A stretch of DNA of 64,000 nucleotides from Rhodospirillales bacterium (GTDB taxonomy: Bacteria; Pseudomonadota; Alphaproteobacteria; Rhodospirillales; Thalassospiraceae): assembly GCA_019634165.1 (NCBI GenBank), contig JAHQVT010000007.1, forward strand, positions 1 to 64,000, written 5' to 3'. The notes under the pieces were generated by a model. The model saw only the letters and a program-made list of their open reading frames with translations. It was not told the origin of the DNA and ran no database searches. Shown in pieces: positions 1 to 8,584 of this stretch. Position numbers and translations under genes: made by a program. How positions within the stretch are numbered: the first letter of the stretch is position 1; every line of letters starts with the position of its first letter.

Positions 1-114
1 GTCAAAGAACTTTACCGAAACCGAAGCTCCGTCCCTCAAGTCCGCGTCGCCATTCGCTAGCGCCGCACCCCGTCGGTGGAGGCGGGTTATAGGCCGCACT
101 CCCAAAACTGTCAA
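1..114 (-). promoter_or_regulatory. Strong rRNA-type promoter and leader start, reading leftward out of the window
   Basis: On the minus strand there is a perfect -35 TTGACA (109-114), a 17-base spacer and a -10 TATAAC (86-91), followed by a GC-rich discriminator (about 71-85), as in stringently controlled rRNA promoters. The transcript would run to position 1, where the minus strand reads GTTCTTTGAC. That resembles the boxA-like element seen in alphaproteobacterial 16S rRNA leaders. I infer that an rRNA operon starts just beyond the left edge; no 16S sequence is inside the window, so the identity is not proven. Confidence 0.6.
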
Positions 115-331
115 ACACCTTTTTGCAAAAAATGACAGAAATGCCGTTACGCAAGATTTTTGCGCGAAACCACATATAGGTTTCACTTTTATGACCTGCA
201 AGGGTGGTCTCAATCGAAAATTCCAGCCGCATAAGATTGCCCTGCGCGATAATGGCACTAAGATGTTCGCCTGCCACCCTTAATATTCCAGCCAAAAACA
301 GAATCACTTCGCGTAAAATCGGTGAAATTTC
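115..331. other. Intergenic region upstream of the first gene
   Basis: This stretch lies between the leftward promoter and the rightward racemase-family gene. I see no convincing ORF, RNA gene or terminator. A minus-strand open frame crosses it but also covers the promoter and has no recognisable protein features. It presumably holds the promoter of the gene starting at 332, but I could not pick out a confident -35/-10 pair. Confidence 0.4.
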
Positions 332-1435
332 ATGACGAGGCCACCAATGTTCGCCCTGCCCCACGATAAAAACGACAAATCTGTGAAAAACACCGTTCAT
401 GATTCGCAAAAACCACTGGTCTATCCCACCGCATCACGCCCGATAGAGGTCATTGATATGCATACCGGCGGCGAGCCATTGCGCATTGTCACATCGGGTT
501 ACCCCAAAATACCGGGCGAGGACATTTTGGCCAAACGCCGATATGCCAAAACCAATCTGGATCATTTGCGCCAGTTTCTGATGTTTGAGCCGCGCGGTCA
601 TTACGACATGTATGGTGCTATTTTGGTCGAACCAAGCCTTCCTGAGGCGGATATGGCCGTGCTGTTCATTCATAATGAAGGATATTCGACCATGTGCGGG
701 CACGCGATCCTTGCCCTTGGACGTTATGCGGTTGATTACGGACTGGTCAAAGCAATCGCGCCAACCACACAGGTCAATATCGAATGCCCGTGCGGCATGG
801 TCCGGGCCGAGGTTGATGTTGAGGATGGTAAAACGGGCAAGGTGCGCTTTGCATCCGTGCCATCTTTTATGTTTGCAGCCGATATTGAACTCACCCTTTC
901 TGACGGGTGCACGTTCAAAACCGACATCGGATATGGTGGGGCGTTCTATGCCATTCTTGATGCCGGACAGTTTGGGCTTGAGATCACCCCGGAAAATGTC
1001 GGCAAGCTGACCCAACTGGCCGAGGATATTTGTGAAGTGGTGAATGCCAGCATTCCCCTTGCCCATCCCGATCATGATGATCTGGCATTTTTGTATGGCG
1101 CGATCCTGACCGATGGAAAGGATGCTTATGAACAGGCCCCGACACGTAATATATGTGTTTTTGCCAAAAATCAGGTTGATCGTAGCCCGACAGGTTCAGG
1201 CGTAAGTGCCAGATTAGCCATCCAACACGCCAAAGGACTGATTAAACCCGGTCAAACTCGCCAATTTGACAGCGTGATTGGGTCACGTTTTGAAGGATCG
1301 GTTGCCAGCACCACCACATGCGGCCCCCATCAGGCCATCATTGCATCGGTCAAAGGGCAAGCCCATTACAGTGGGACTGCTCGCTTTTGGCAGGAAGACG
1401 GGGATGATATTGGGCGCGGATTTATTGTGCGCTAA
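332..1435 (+). CDS. Probable trans-3-hydroxy-L-proline dehydratase (proline racemase family)
   Basis: 367-aa cytosolic enzyme of the proline racemase fold. The first catalytic motif is MCGH with Cys122. The second is DRSPTGSG, with Thr287 where racemases and epimerases have Cys. In this family a Cys/Thr pair is the pattern of trans-3-hydroxy-L-proline dehydratases (EC 4.2.1.77), as in the human enzyme, which remove water to give pyrroline-2-carboxylate. The N-terminus is about 40 residues longer than the conserved start (IDMHTGGEP), so a start downstream of 332 is possible; no strong ribosome binding site decides it. It is convergent with the GntR gene and close to a 4-hydroxyproline operon, which supports a hydroxyproline role. 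No pyrroline-2-carboxylate reductase, the next enzyme, is nearby. Confidence 0.75.
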   Translation: MTRPPMFALPHDKNDKSVKNTVHDSQKPLVYPTASRPIEVIDMHTGGEPLRIVTSGYPKIPGEDILAKRRYAKTNLDHLRQFLMFEPRGHYDMYGAILVEPSLPEADMAVLFIHNEGYSTMCGHAILALGRYAVDYGLVKAIAPTTQVNIECPCGMVRAEVDVEDGKTGKVRFASVPSFMFAADIELTLSDGCTFKTDIGYGGAFYAILDAGQFGLEITPENVGKLTQLAEDICEVVNASIPLAHPDHDDLAFLYGAILTDGKDAYEQAPTRNICVFAKNQVDRSPTGSGVSARLAIQHAKGLIKPGQTRQFDSVIGSRFEGSVASTTTCGPHQAIIASVKGQAHYSGTARFWQEDGDDIGRGFIVR

Positions 1436-1477
1436 TACGCCCCCCGCCCCCACACACAACAGATGGCATGAAACAAA

Positions 1478-1502
1478 AAAGGGATGCTTTGGGCATCCCT
1501 TT
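1478..1502. terminator. Bidirectional rho-independent terminator
   Basis: A perfect 10-bp stem (AAAGGGATGC / GCATCCCTTT) with a 5-base loop sits between two convergent genes. A-rich sequence on the left and T-rich sequence on the right allow termination in both directions. Confidence 0.85.
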
Positions 1503-1528
1503 GATCTTACGTCTCTGACGTTGCCGGT

Positions 1529-2209
1529 TTAGGCAGGTTTTTCTTCGCGGGCTTTGCGCAAGCAGCCCATCAAGCTATCGGCCGAGCTTTGAATATGATC
1601 GGCCAGAAGTGCGACCGCTTCATCGACATTACCAGCTTTGCAGGCTTCGAAAATCTGATGATGTTCGCGTTCAGCACGGTCCGTGGCACCCGACAGAGCA
1701 AGCTGTGCCTGGGTAAAGCGCACGGTGTTATTGCCAATCATGCGGACAATCTCGAGCGTCTTTGGCCGGTTCGATGCCCGATACAGGCGATCATGGAATT
1801 CACGGTTAAGTTCACCCCATTTCGACACATCACCGGACCGGAAAGCTTCGTCATAAACCATCAAGATATCTTCGACAGATTTAAGGTCGGCGGGGGTCAA
1901 GCGCGGCACCGCATAACGCAGCAATTCGCATTCAAGGATCTTGCGAACTTCAAACAATTCTTCGATTTCATCAAGTGAAAGCTGAGAAACAATCGCGCCC
2001 TTATGCGGCTGAAAGGAAACCAGTCCTTCGGCATCTAACCGTTGCAGGGCTTCGCGCACCGGAATACGCGATACATTATATTCACCGGCAATTGCGTCCT
2101 GGCGCAACTGAAAGCCTGCAGGGAAGTCGCCAGACAGAATGCGTGCCCGAAGGTCTTCGGTCACCTGATCGGTGATGGTGCGGCGGGTAAATCGCGGTGA
2201 TGCGGTCAT
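1529..2209 (-). CDS. GntR-family transcriptional regulator, FadR/FCD subfamily
   Basis: 226 aa. The N-terminal winged helix-turn-helix includes the motif SRIPVREALQRL at about residues 47-58. The C-terminal all-helical FCD ligand domain has the usual metal-binding histidine pattern (EFHDRLYR; later HHQIF and ADHI). It sits between the dehydratase and the epimerase-dehydrogenase-deaminase operon, so it most likely represses hydroxyproline catabolism and responds to a pathway intermediate. That ligand is inference. Palindromic sequences near its own start and before the deaminase are candidate operators. Confidence 0.85.
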   Translation of the reverse strand: MTASPRFTRRTITDQVTEDLRARILSGDFPAGFQLRQDAIAGEYNVSRIPVREALQRLDAEGLVSFQPHKGAIVSQLSLDEIEELFEVRKILECELLRYAVPRLTPADLKSVEDILMVYDEAFRSGDVSKWGELNREFHDRLYRASNRPKTLEIVRMIGNNTVRFTQAQLALSGATDRAEREHHQIFEACKAGNVDEAVALLADHIQSSADSLMGCLRKAREEKPA

Positions 2210-2336
2210 TTCAGCTCTTTTATTGTGTTACCCGGTCTCATGGCATTCGGGAAGATCGGGTCAACTATCCGTCCAGATCGATAAAATCAATCTTGAATTA
2301 GTCATAACCGTGCGCCAGCCAAGTCGCAATACAATT

Positions 2337-2351
2337 GCATACTGTATAATC
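2337..2351. promoter_or_regulatory. Candidate GntR operator upstream of the regulator gene
   Basis: GCATACTGTATAATC is an imperfect palindrome around ATACTGTAT, about 130 bases upstream of the GntR start. It shares the TATAC core with the TTGTATACAA palindrome ahead of the deaminase. FadR-type GntR proteins often bind such TATAC-centred palindromes. Assignment is by similarity and position only. Confidence 0.35.
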
Positions 2352-2378
2352 TAGCATCCCTAGCCGATATACGACAAA

Positions 2379-2395
2379 GGGGGCATAAAGCCCCC
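2379..2395 (-). terminator. Terminator of the hydroxyproline operon
   Basis: A GGGGGC/GCCCCC hairpin with loop ATAAA lies just after the stop codon of the leftward epimerase gene and is followed on the minus strand by a short T run. Confidence 0.7.
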
Positions 2396-2422
2396 AAATA
2401 CGATATTCTGATGCTGTGCGAA

Positions 2423-3424
2423 CTAGGTCACAATAAAGCCGTGCGCGTAAGGATCGCGGTCATCAATAAAGATGGTATTGTAACCGTGCTTACGCGCCCA
2501 GCCTTCAATCCCCGGCACCACCGCGTCATAATCACCGACTTTGGTTTTCTCGACCACGGAAACGCGGAACTGCGATCCGATGATGCTTTCATGGACCAGT
2601 TCATCGGCTGGGTCCCACTGGCCTTTGGCAACAAGTTGCGCCAGTCGTGCCGAGGATCCGGTGCCACACGGGGATCGGTCAATGCCCTTATCACCGTAAA
2701 ATACGGCATTGCGATGGGTACTGTTGGCCTGGGTCGGTTTTCCCGTCCATTGAATGTGCGACAATCCCTTGATGTCAGGATGCAGCGGATGGACAAAGTT
2801 ATTTTGTTCATTCAGACGGCGGCGGAGTTCCGGGCTAATGCGTTGTAAATCACCAGCAGTGAAATCAGCCATGTCCGAAAAGTTTTCCTGTGGATCGACG
2901 ATCGCATAGAAATTACCGCCATAAGCCACATCGACCTTAATCGGGCCAAGGTCCGGGCAGTCGACTTCGATATCGGTTTTATAGAGGAAAGACGGTACAT
3001 TGGTCAGCTTGACTGATTCAACATAGTCGCCGACCTGCTTATATTCGGCAATGACCAAACCCGCCGGGGTTTCTAGGCGCAAACGGCCCGGTGTTTTGGG
3101 GTTTACCAGACCTTCTTCGATCGCCATGGTCACCGTCCCGATCGTGCCGTGCCCACACATGGGCAGACAGCCCGACGTTTCGATAAACAAAACAGCGACG
3201 TCATAATCATCAGAAGTCGGATCATACAGGATTGATCCTGACATGATGTCATGGCCGCGCGGCTCAAACATCAGACCGGTTCTGATCCAGTCGAACTCGC
3301 GCAGAAAATGCGCACGCTTTTCAAGCATGCTGGCACCGATCAGTTTTGGCCCGCCACCTGCAACCAAACGCACCGGATTGCCGCATGTATGTCCATCGAC
3401 ACAAAAGAAACTGTTTTTCGCCAT
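2423..3424 (-). CDS. 4-hydroxyproline 2-epimerase (proline racemase family)
   Basis: 333 aa. It keeps both catalytic cysteines of epimerases and racemases: Cys90 in PMCGHGTIG and Cys253 in DRSPCGTGSSAR. It would convert trans-4-hydroxy-L-proline to cis-4-hydroxy-D-proline (EC 5.1.1.8), the first step of bacterial hydroxyproline use. It is the last gene of a three-gene leftward unit, 29 bases after the dehydrogenase, which would oxidise its D-product. That context favours hydroxyproline over proline as substrate. It is clearly a paralogue of the Cys/Thr enzyme at 332-1435, but the two have diverged in catalytic residues. Confidence 0.85.
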   Translation of the reverse strand: MAKNSFFCVDGHTCGNPVRLVAGGGPKLIGASMLEKRAHFLREFDWIRTGLMFEPRGHDIMSGSILYDPTSDDYDVAVLFIETSGCLPMCGHGTIGTVTMAIEEGLVNPKTPGRLRLETPAGLVIAEYKQVGDYVESVKLTNVPSFLYKTDIEVDCPDLGPIKVDVAYGGNFYAIVDPQENFSDMADFTAGDLQRISPELRRRLNEQNNFVHPLHPDIKGLSHIQWTGKPTQANSTHRNAVFYGDKGIDRSPCGTGSSARLAQLVAKGQWDPADELVHESIIGSQFRVSVVEKTKVGDYDAVVPGIEGWARKHGYNTIFIDDRDPYAHGFIVT

Positions 3425-3453
3425 CGGGAAGTTGAACCTAAAAGAGCCTGCAC

Positions 3454-4737
3454 TTAGAAACGATTGATACGATAAGGCGTCATGTTAATCGGTGTTTCTG
3501 ATCCAGTTACAAGATCAGAAATCAAACGCGCCGTGGTCGCCCCCATGGTCAGACCAAGATGCCCATGACCGAATGAGAAGAAGACATTCTGATGTTTCGG
3601 GCTTTTGGAAATAACCGGTTTGGAATCAGGCATTGAAGGGCGGAACCCCATCCATTCGGTGCCACCTTCGGCGTTAAGCTTTGGCAGGACTTCCTTGCCC
3701 TTGGCAAACAAAGCCTTGGCACGATCATAATTGGGCGGTGCGATCAGCCCGCCCAGTTCCACCGCCCCACCAACCCGAATGCCCATTTCCATCGGGGTGA
3801 GGATGATGCTGTCATCTGCACTGATGACGGTGCGGGACAAATTGACATCATGATAGGGAACCGTCGTGTTATAGCCCCGTTCGGTATCAAGCGGCACAGG
3901 CGAGCCAAGCCGTTTGGCCAGTGTTTTTGACCATGCACCACAGGCGACAACAAGCGTATCAAAAGTAATCTGATCGCCCGATGTGGTCATGGCCGAACGT
4001 GGCTGCCCATCGCGATAGACAAAATCAGTCACCTCGGCGGTTTGAAATTTACCACCGAGATCAAGGAAGTGTTTGAAAAGACCGGTTACAATTTTGAACG
4101 GATCAAGCACACGCCCCCAGTCTTCCTCCATAACACCACACGCAAAAATAGGCGCCAGATCGGGCTCAAGTTCCCTGATTTCGTCTTTGGTTACATCGCG
4201 GATTTTAATGCCCTGTCGACGGCGCACATCGATTTGATATTCAGCCTCCCGGCGGGTTTTCTCGGAACGATAGACGCCAAGCGCACCTTCCTTTTTAAAC
4301 ACTGCATCGCCAAGGCCTGCTTCGGCAATAACCGGTTCGTAATCTTCCCAAACGCGATTAAGGATGGTTGCCAATTCCGATGCGATCTGTTCAACCCGGC
4401 TTTTACGGCTTGCCGCAATAAAGCGCAGAAGCCACGGCATCATTTTCGGCAAATAGGACCACCGGATTGACAACGGACCATAGGGATCCATCAACCAGCC
4501 CGGCACATTCAAAAGTGTTCCCGGCATGGCAATCGGCGCACATTCAGACACCGCAATCCCGCCTGCATTGCCAAATGACGTACCCCTGCCCGGCTCACCG
4601 CGATCTAGAATGGTGACGTCATATCCCTTTTTCAAAAGGGCCAAGCCAACATTCACGCCGACAATGCCAGCACCAATGACAACGGCCTTTTTGCCCGTTT
4701 CATTTTGGGTTTTCGCATTTGATTTTGATTTGGTCAT
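3454..4737 (-). CDS. FAD-dependent D-amino acid dehydrogenase, probable D-hydroxyproline dehydrogenase
   Basis: 427 aa of the DAO/DadA family. The N-terminal Rossmann motif GAGIVG lies at residues 22-27 and is followed by the FAD ribose-binding Asp at the end of the second strand (TILDRG). A C-terminal GHGHLG motif is typical of glycine/D-amino-acid oxidases. A GAGG ribosome binding site precedes the ATG. Between the deaminase and epimerase genes, its likely job is oxidising cis-4-hydroxy-D-proline to pyrroline-4-hydroxy-2-carboxylate. It is a single polypeptide of the DadA type rather than the multi-subunit hydroxyproline dehydrogenase described in some pseudomonads. General D-amino-acid dehydrogenase activity cannot be excluded. 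Confidence 0.8.
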   Translation of the reverse strand: MTKSKSNAKTQNETGKKAVVIGAGIVGVNVGLALLKKGYDVTILDRGEPGRGTSFGNAGGIAVSECAPIAMPGTLLNVPGWLMDPYGPLSIRWSYLPKMMPWLLRFIAASRKSRVEQIASELATILNRVWEDYEPVIAEAGLGDAVFKKEGALGVYRSEKTRREAEYQIDVRRRQGIKIRDVTKDEIRELEPDLAPIFACGVMEEDWGRVLDPFKIVTGLFKHFLDLGGKFQTAEVTDFVYRDGQPRSAMTTSGDQITFDTLVVACGAWSKTLAKRLGSPVPLDTERGYNTTVPYHDVNLSRTVISADDSIILTPMEMGIRVGGAVELGGLIAPPNYDRAKALFAKGKEVLPKLNAEGGTEWMGFRPSMPDSKPVISKSPKHQNVFFSFGHGHLGLTMGATTARLISDLVTGSETPINMTPYRINRF

Positions 4738-4910
4738 TCCGGGGCCTCGCCTGAATAGGTGCGCGTTTCGTTTTATGGTTAACGATCTGCCAGATGGCAG
4801 GAAACTCCCCCATGATGTTTCACGGAGGAGTTCACTGTTCCATCAAATACACGTCCAATGCAATCATGGTTTTGTGGCGGGAGCGATGATTGCAGAGTTT
4901 GCGTCGGGCT

Positions 4911-5807
4911 TTAGACCGATGGGCGCGTATCGATGGCTTTTTGAATGGTGGCTTTGATGGTTTTAAGTTCTTCACCAACCAAGGCCAGACGCGGGGCGCG
5001 AACGTGCGGTTTGCCAACCCCTGTCATTTCCTGAGCCAGCTTGATGTACTGAACCAGTTTGGCATGAACATCCATGTGCAGAACCGGGGTAAACCAACGA
5101 TAAATCGTCAGGGCTTCTTTGTATTTTCCTTCAGAAAGCAACTTCCAAAGTGCCACCGATTCTTTCGGGAAGGCATCGGTGAAACCTGAAATCCAGCCGA
5201 CAGCGCCAAGAACCTGTGTTTCCATAACAAGGTCATCCATGCCGCAGAACAGAACGAAACGGTCACCGCAGGCATTATAGATGTCGGTGATGCGGCGCGG
5301 ATCGCCGGAGCTTTCCTTAATCGCGACCAGGTTTTCAACATCGGCAAGCTGATTGAATTCTTCTGGCTTAATATCGATGCGATAGGCACCGGGATTGTTA
5401 TAGATCATGATCGGGAGCTTGGTCGCACCGGCAACGGTGCGGAAATGCGCGATATTTTCGCGCGGATCAGCGGTATAGACCATGCCCGGAAGCAACATCA
5501 GGCCATCAGCACCAAGTTCTTCGCAGGTCTTTACATAACGCATGGCCGCCTGTGTGGAGAATTCAGCAACACCTGATAGCACCGGAATGCGGCCCTTGGT
5601 GATTTCGACAGCAAGCTTCAGGACAGCGATTTTTTCATCCGGCTCAAGTGCGGTGTTTTCACCGACCGACCCCAGCATGACCAGACCATCAACGCCCGCA
5701 TCAATCAGAGCTTCGATCTGTGTGGCGGTCATATCAAAATCGATAGAGCCATCTTCGTTCATCTGTGTCGCAACGGCGGGGAAAACACCAGTCCAATTTA
5801 CCTGCAT
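4911..5807 (-). CDS. DapA-family lyase, probable 1-pyrroline-4-hydroxy-2-carboxylate deaminase
   Basis: 298-aa TIM-barrel protein of the dihydrodipicolinate synthase/N-acetylneuraminate lyase family. The Schiff-base lysine is Lys164 (VAIKESSGD), the partner tyrosine is Tyr136 (MIYNNPG), and the glycine-rich GSVGE loop is at about 46-50. In hydroxyproline operons this family member deaminates pyrroline-4-hydroxy-2-carboxylate to 2-oxoglutarate semialdehyde (EC 3.5.4.22). It is first in the leftward operon and has a strong GGAGG site nine bases before the ATG. The 173-base gap to the dehydrogenase is larger than usual for an operon. No dedicated ketoglutarate-semialdehyde dehydrogenase adjoins it. 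Confidence 0.8.
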   Translation of the reverse strand: MQVNWTGVFPAVATQMNEDGSIDFDMTATQIEALIDAGVDGLVMLGSVGENTALEPDEKIAVLKLAVEITKGRIPVLSGVAEFSTQAAMRYVKTCEELGADGLMLLPGMVYTADPRENIAHFRTVAGATKLPIMIYNNPGAYRIDIKPEEFNQLADVENLVAIKESSGDPRRITDIYNACGDRFVLFCGMDDLVMETQVLGAVGWISGFTDAFPKESVALWKLLSEGKYKEALTIYRWFTPVLHMDVHAKLVQYIKLAQEMTGVGKPHVRAPRLALVGEELKTIKATIQKAIDTRPSV

Positions 5808-5902
5808 GGAAAGTAACCTCCTGATACAGCGCAGTGGTTTTGACTGCGCCCTTACTGTTTAAGCGCCCCTTATTTCAAAGAGGCACATGCAATTGATGTA
5901 TA

Positions 5903-5912
5903 TTGTATACAA
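5903..5912. promoter_or_regulatory. Candidate GntR operator before the hydroxyproline operon
   Basis: A perfect 10-bp palindrome, TTGTATACAA, lies about 95 bases upstream of the deaminase start within AT-rich sequence. It resembles FCD-type GntR operators and the ATACTGTAT site near the regulator gene. Binding is inferred. Confidence 0.45.
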
Positions 5913-5952
5913 AATATGAAAAGCCTGCGCAATGGGATTTTTCGACAAAAAG

Positions 5953-5976
5953 AAAGGGCCCGAAACTGGGCCCTTT
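5953..5976 (-). terminator. Terminator after the ligase/glycosyltransferase gene
   Basis: A perfect stem AAAGGGCCC/GGGCCCTTT with loop GAAACT is followed on the minus strand by CTTTTTGT. It ends the leftward transcript of the 6019-8433 gene. Confidence 0.85.
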
Positions 5977-6018
5977 GATGGATATATTTCAATACCTTAT
6001 CGACAAGTGATCATGTCC

Positions 6019-8433
6019 TCACGCCCGAAAGGGAACTGTTTGAGAGCAGATTTTTGGTTCATCCGCGATTACAACGGCCAGCGTTTTGGTAATGATGACA
6101 CGGTCACATAATTCCTGCTCAACCAGCTCGCGAGCAGCTTTGCCAAATTTCGCACGCTTGCCATCATCTTCCATCAATTCTTCGATGGCATCGGCCAAGG
6201 CATTCTCATCGCGCAATGGCACCAAAATACCGTTTTCGTTCGGACGGACAATTTCACGACAGCCCGGAACATCGGTCGCCACCATGGCAAGACCAGATGC
6301 CGCAGCTTCCAACAGTGACTTTGGCAAACCTTCCCGCCAGGATGGCAGAACCGCCAAATCGGCATCCCGCAACAATTTGGCAACATCATTGCGCTTACCA
6401 AGCCATTCGACCAAGCCGTCTTGCTGCCATTTAAAAAGATCAGCTTCTTTGGCGCTATCGGGATTGGCAAGATCGGCATCCCCGACCAAAACGATGCGAT
6501 AGTTGCGACCGCGCGATTTCAAAATACGCGATGCTTCGATCAGTTCTGCCAGACCTTTGGACCACAGCATACGCGCGACAAAGATTGCTGTTTTGGGTTC
6601 TGAGGCGGTTTTAGTACCGGGGGCAAATGTTGAGATATCAACACCCGATCCCCTGATCAGGGTAAGGCGGCTTGGCTTGAATCCCAGTTTGGACATAAGC
6701 GCATGATCATCTTGGTTTTGCACGATCACATTGACCGAGCCAAACCGCGCATAAACCCGCAAGAACAGCGAGACAATCTTGCGCGCCAGCTTTACCTTTC
6801 TGCCACCCGAAACGAACAGGAAACCAAGGCCTGTGACCATATTGACCGAACGTTTCGCACCAACCAGAACGCCAGCCAACACCGACAAGATCACACATTG
6901 AATAGCGACATTAACAATTACGTCGGGGTTTTCGCGCCGGATCAAGCAAGCCAAGGCCTTTACCGTTTTCAACGATTTAAGCGGGCTTAGACCGCCGCGC
7001 GCGATTGGCACGTCAATGACACGAAAACCTTCTTTGCGAAGACCTTCTGCCGCCGCGCCAACATTGCAAGCCACGATCACGTCATCGCCACGCACCAGTG
7101 CCGCACGGCCAAGCCCAATGCGGTGGGAAACAAAAGACCAGTCTTCTGCGCAGACGATCAGGGTCTTACGACGTGCCTTTGGCGTAACTTCCGCCACCAA
7201 TGCATCACGGCGCAAGATTGCCATGGCAAGTGCAATGACAAAGACTGCAAACCACCATGACGTCCAAAAGGAATAGTTGAACAAGCCGGAGAACCAGTAG
7301 GCTGCCAGAATACCCAGAACCGGACCGGCAACTATTAAACCCTCGCGGCGCGTCATGCGCAAACCAATGAATGCGCACCCAAGAGCCAACAAGACAGTCG
7401 GGATCAGGCCGAACAAACCGGTTTCAAGCCAGATTTCCATAAACCAGCTATGCGGATGCCCCGGCAGAACCGCCTGATTAAACCCTTCGACCATGCCATC
7501 TGCACCGGGAATCCAAGGTGCCGCATTAATTCCCCACCCGCGCAACGGATGGTCAAATACATGGCTATAGGCGAACTGCCAGATCAATTGGCGATGGGCG
7601 TCAATGATTGTCGTTGGCAAATAAGGTTCGAACTCGCCGGTAAATGCCCATTGTGTCGTAATCGAAGAAAGCCAGATTAGAATACCTATAACGCCAACAA
7701 CAGCGCCAACCAGCAATGCTGCTTTAACCAGCTTGTTCTCCAGAACCAACCATGCCGCAACCACCATCGCGGCAAAGGCCGCCAAAGCCCCCGCGGTATT
7801 CGCACGCGCATCTGATACTTCGATCACGATAAAGAAGGCGACGATCCCGAGCAGCGGCGGCAATTTTGCCCATCCTTTACGGTCAAACACGTCTGCCGCA
7901 AATAGGATGGCGGCAAACATAAAGAAGCTGCCATTTGGTTTTAATCGGCGGGTAATATCGACATGCCGTTCAGGATCAAGCATTGCCTTGATGCTAAGGA
8001 TATCAGGCGTTGTAACGCTTGCGAGAACGCAATAGCCCAGCAAACCAAGCGTTGACCAAACCAAGGCATTCCATGCATAGCGCGCTTTGGGCGCAATCAG
8101 CCGCATCAGATACCAGACACCGCCAAGCATCCCGAGACGCCCAAACCACGTCCCCCATGACTTATCAGGATTAATCGACCCAATTACCGATGGAAGCCAG
8201 CAGATAAAGATTAACACCACAAGCACGCCAAGCGGGGACGTCAAGTCGCGGCGCATCTGCCGCCATGCTTCACCATTCAGACCACTGATCACTGCAAGAA
8301 TAAGCGACAGCCCTAACCCGATCCCGACAGCCGCCCGACCAAAGAAAAACAGCGGTGCTGAAATGCCAAACAGGATGGCGGCAAGGCCAAGCAAAGTATC
8401 GCGCCAATGCCGCGCCGGGACAGTTTGTTGCAT
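6019..8433 (-). CDS. Fusion of O-antigen ligase/polymerase membrane domain with a GT4 glycosyltransferase
   Basis: 804 aa with two modules. Residues 1-410 form a polytopic inner-membrane domain of the WaaL/Wzy_C type, with about ten hydrophobic segments and a large periplasmic loop holding the conserved GWGINAAP and GHPHSWFMEIWLETG region. Residues 423-804 form a cytosolic GT-B glycosyltransferase family 4 domain. Its nucleotide-sugar EX7E motif is Glu701 to Glu709 (EGLPKSLLE), and it has the usual GVD and DVPGC motifs. The junction (about 411-422) is a short basic linker, and the reading frame is continuous. The usual arrangement is two separate genes. It probably builds and transfers a surface glycan, but the exact substrate cannot be read from sequence. 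It is divergent from the two-domain oxidoreductase. Confidence 0.8.
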   Translation of the reverse strand: MQQTVPARHWRDTLLGLAAILFGISAPLFFFGRAAVGIGLGLSLILAVISGLNGEAWRQMRRDLTSPLGVLVVLIFICWLPSVIGSINPDKSWGTWFGRLGMLGGVWYLMRLIAPKARYAWNALVWSTLGLLGYCVLASVTTPDILSIKAMLDPERHVDITRRLKPNGSFFMFAAILFAADVFDRKGWAKLPPLLGIVAFFIVIEVSDARANTAGALAAFAAMVVAAWLVLENKLVKAALLVGAVVGVIGILIWLSSITTQWAFTGEFEPYLPTTIIDAHRQLIWQFAYSHVFDHPLRGWGINAAPWIPGADGMVEGFNQAVLPGHPHSWFMEIWLETGLFGLIPTVLLALGCAFIGLRMTRREGLIVAGPVLGILAAYWFSGLFNYSFWTSWWFAVFVIALAMAILRRDALVAEVTPKARRKTLIVCAEDWSFVSHRIGLGRAALVRGDDVIVACNVGAAAEGLRKEGFRVIDVPIARGGLSPLKSLKTVKALACLIRRENPDVIVNVAIQCVILSVLAGVLVGAKRSVNMVTGLGFLFVSGGRKVKLARKIVSLFLRVYARFGSVNVIVQNQDDHALMSKLGFKPSRLTLIRGSGVDISTFAPGTKTASEPKTAIFVARMLWSKGLAELIEASRILKSRGRNYRIVLVGDADLANPDSAKEADLFKWQQDGLVEWLGKRNDVAKLLRDADLAVLPSWREGLPKSLLEAAASGLAMVATDVPGCREIVRPNENGILVPLRDENALADAIEELMEDDGKRAKFGKAARELVEQELCDRVIITKTLAVVIADEPKICSQTVPFRA

Positions 8434-8584
8434 GATGAGCGTTCCAAATTGAAGTCTGCCATCTTGCTAAACGCGGACCGCCGCCACGTCAATCACCGAT
8501 CGACAATCATGGATCGACCGGCACATATGGCATGTGGTTTAATCACCACGATAATCTTCAACCTGTTATGGATAAAGGACGATC

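Noticed and set aside
2-409. Leftward 135-codon open frame at the window edge
   Set aside because: It covers the rRNA-type promoter and part of the racemase-family gene, and its translation has no protein-like features.
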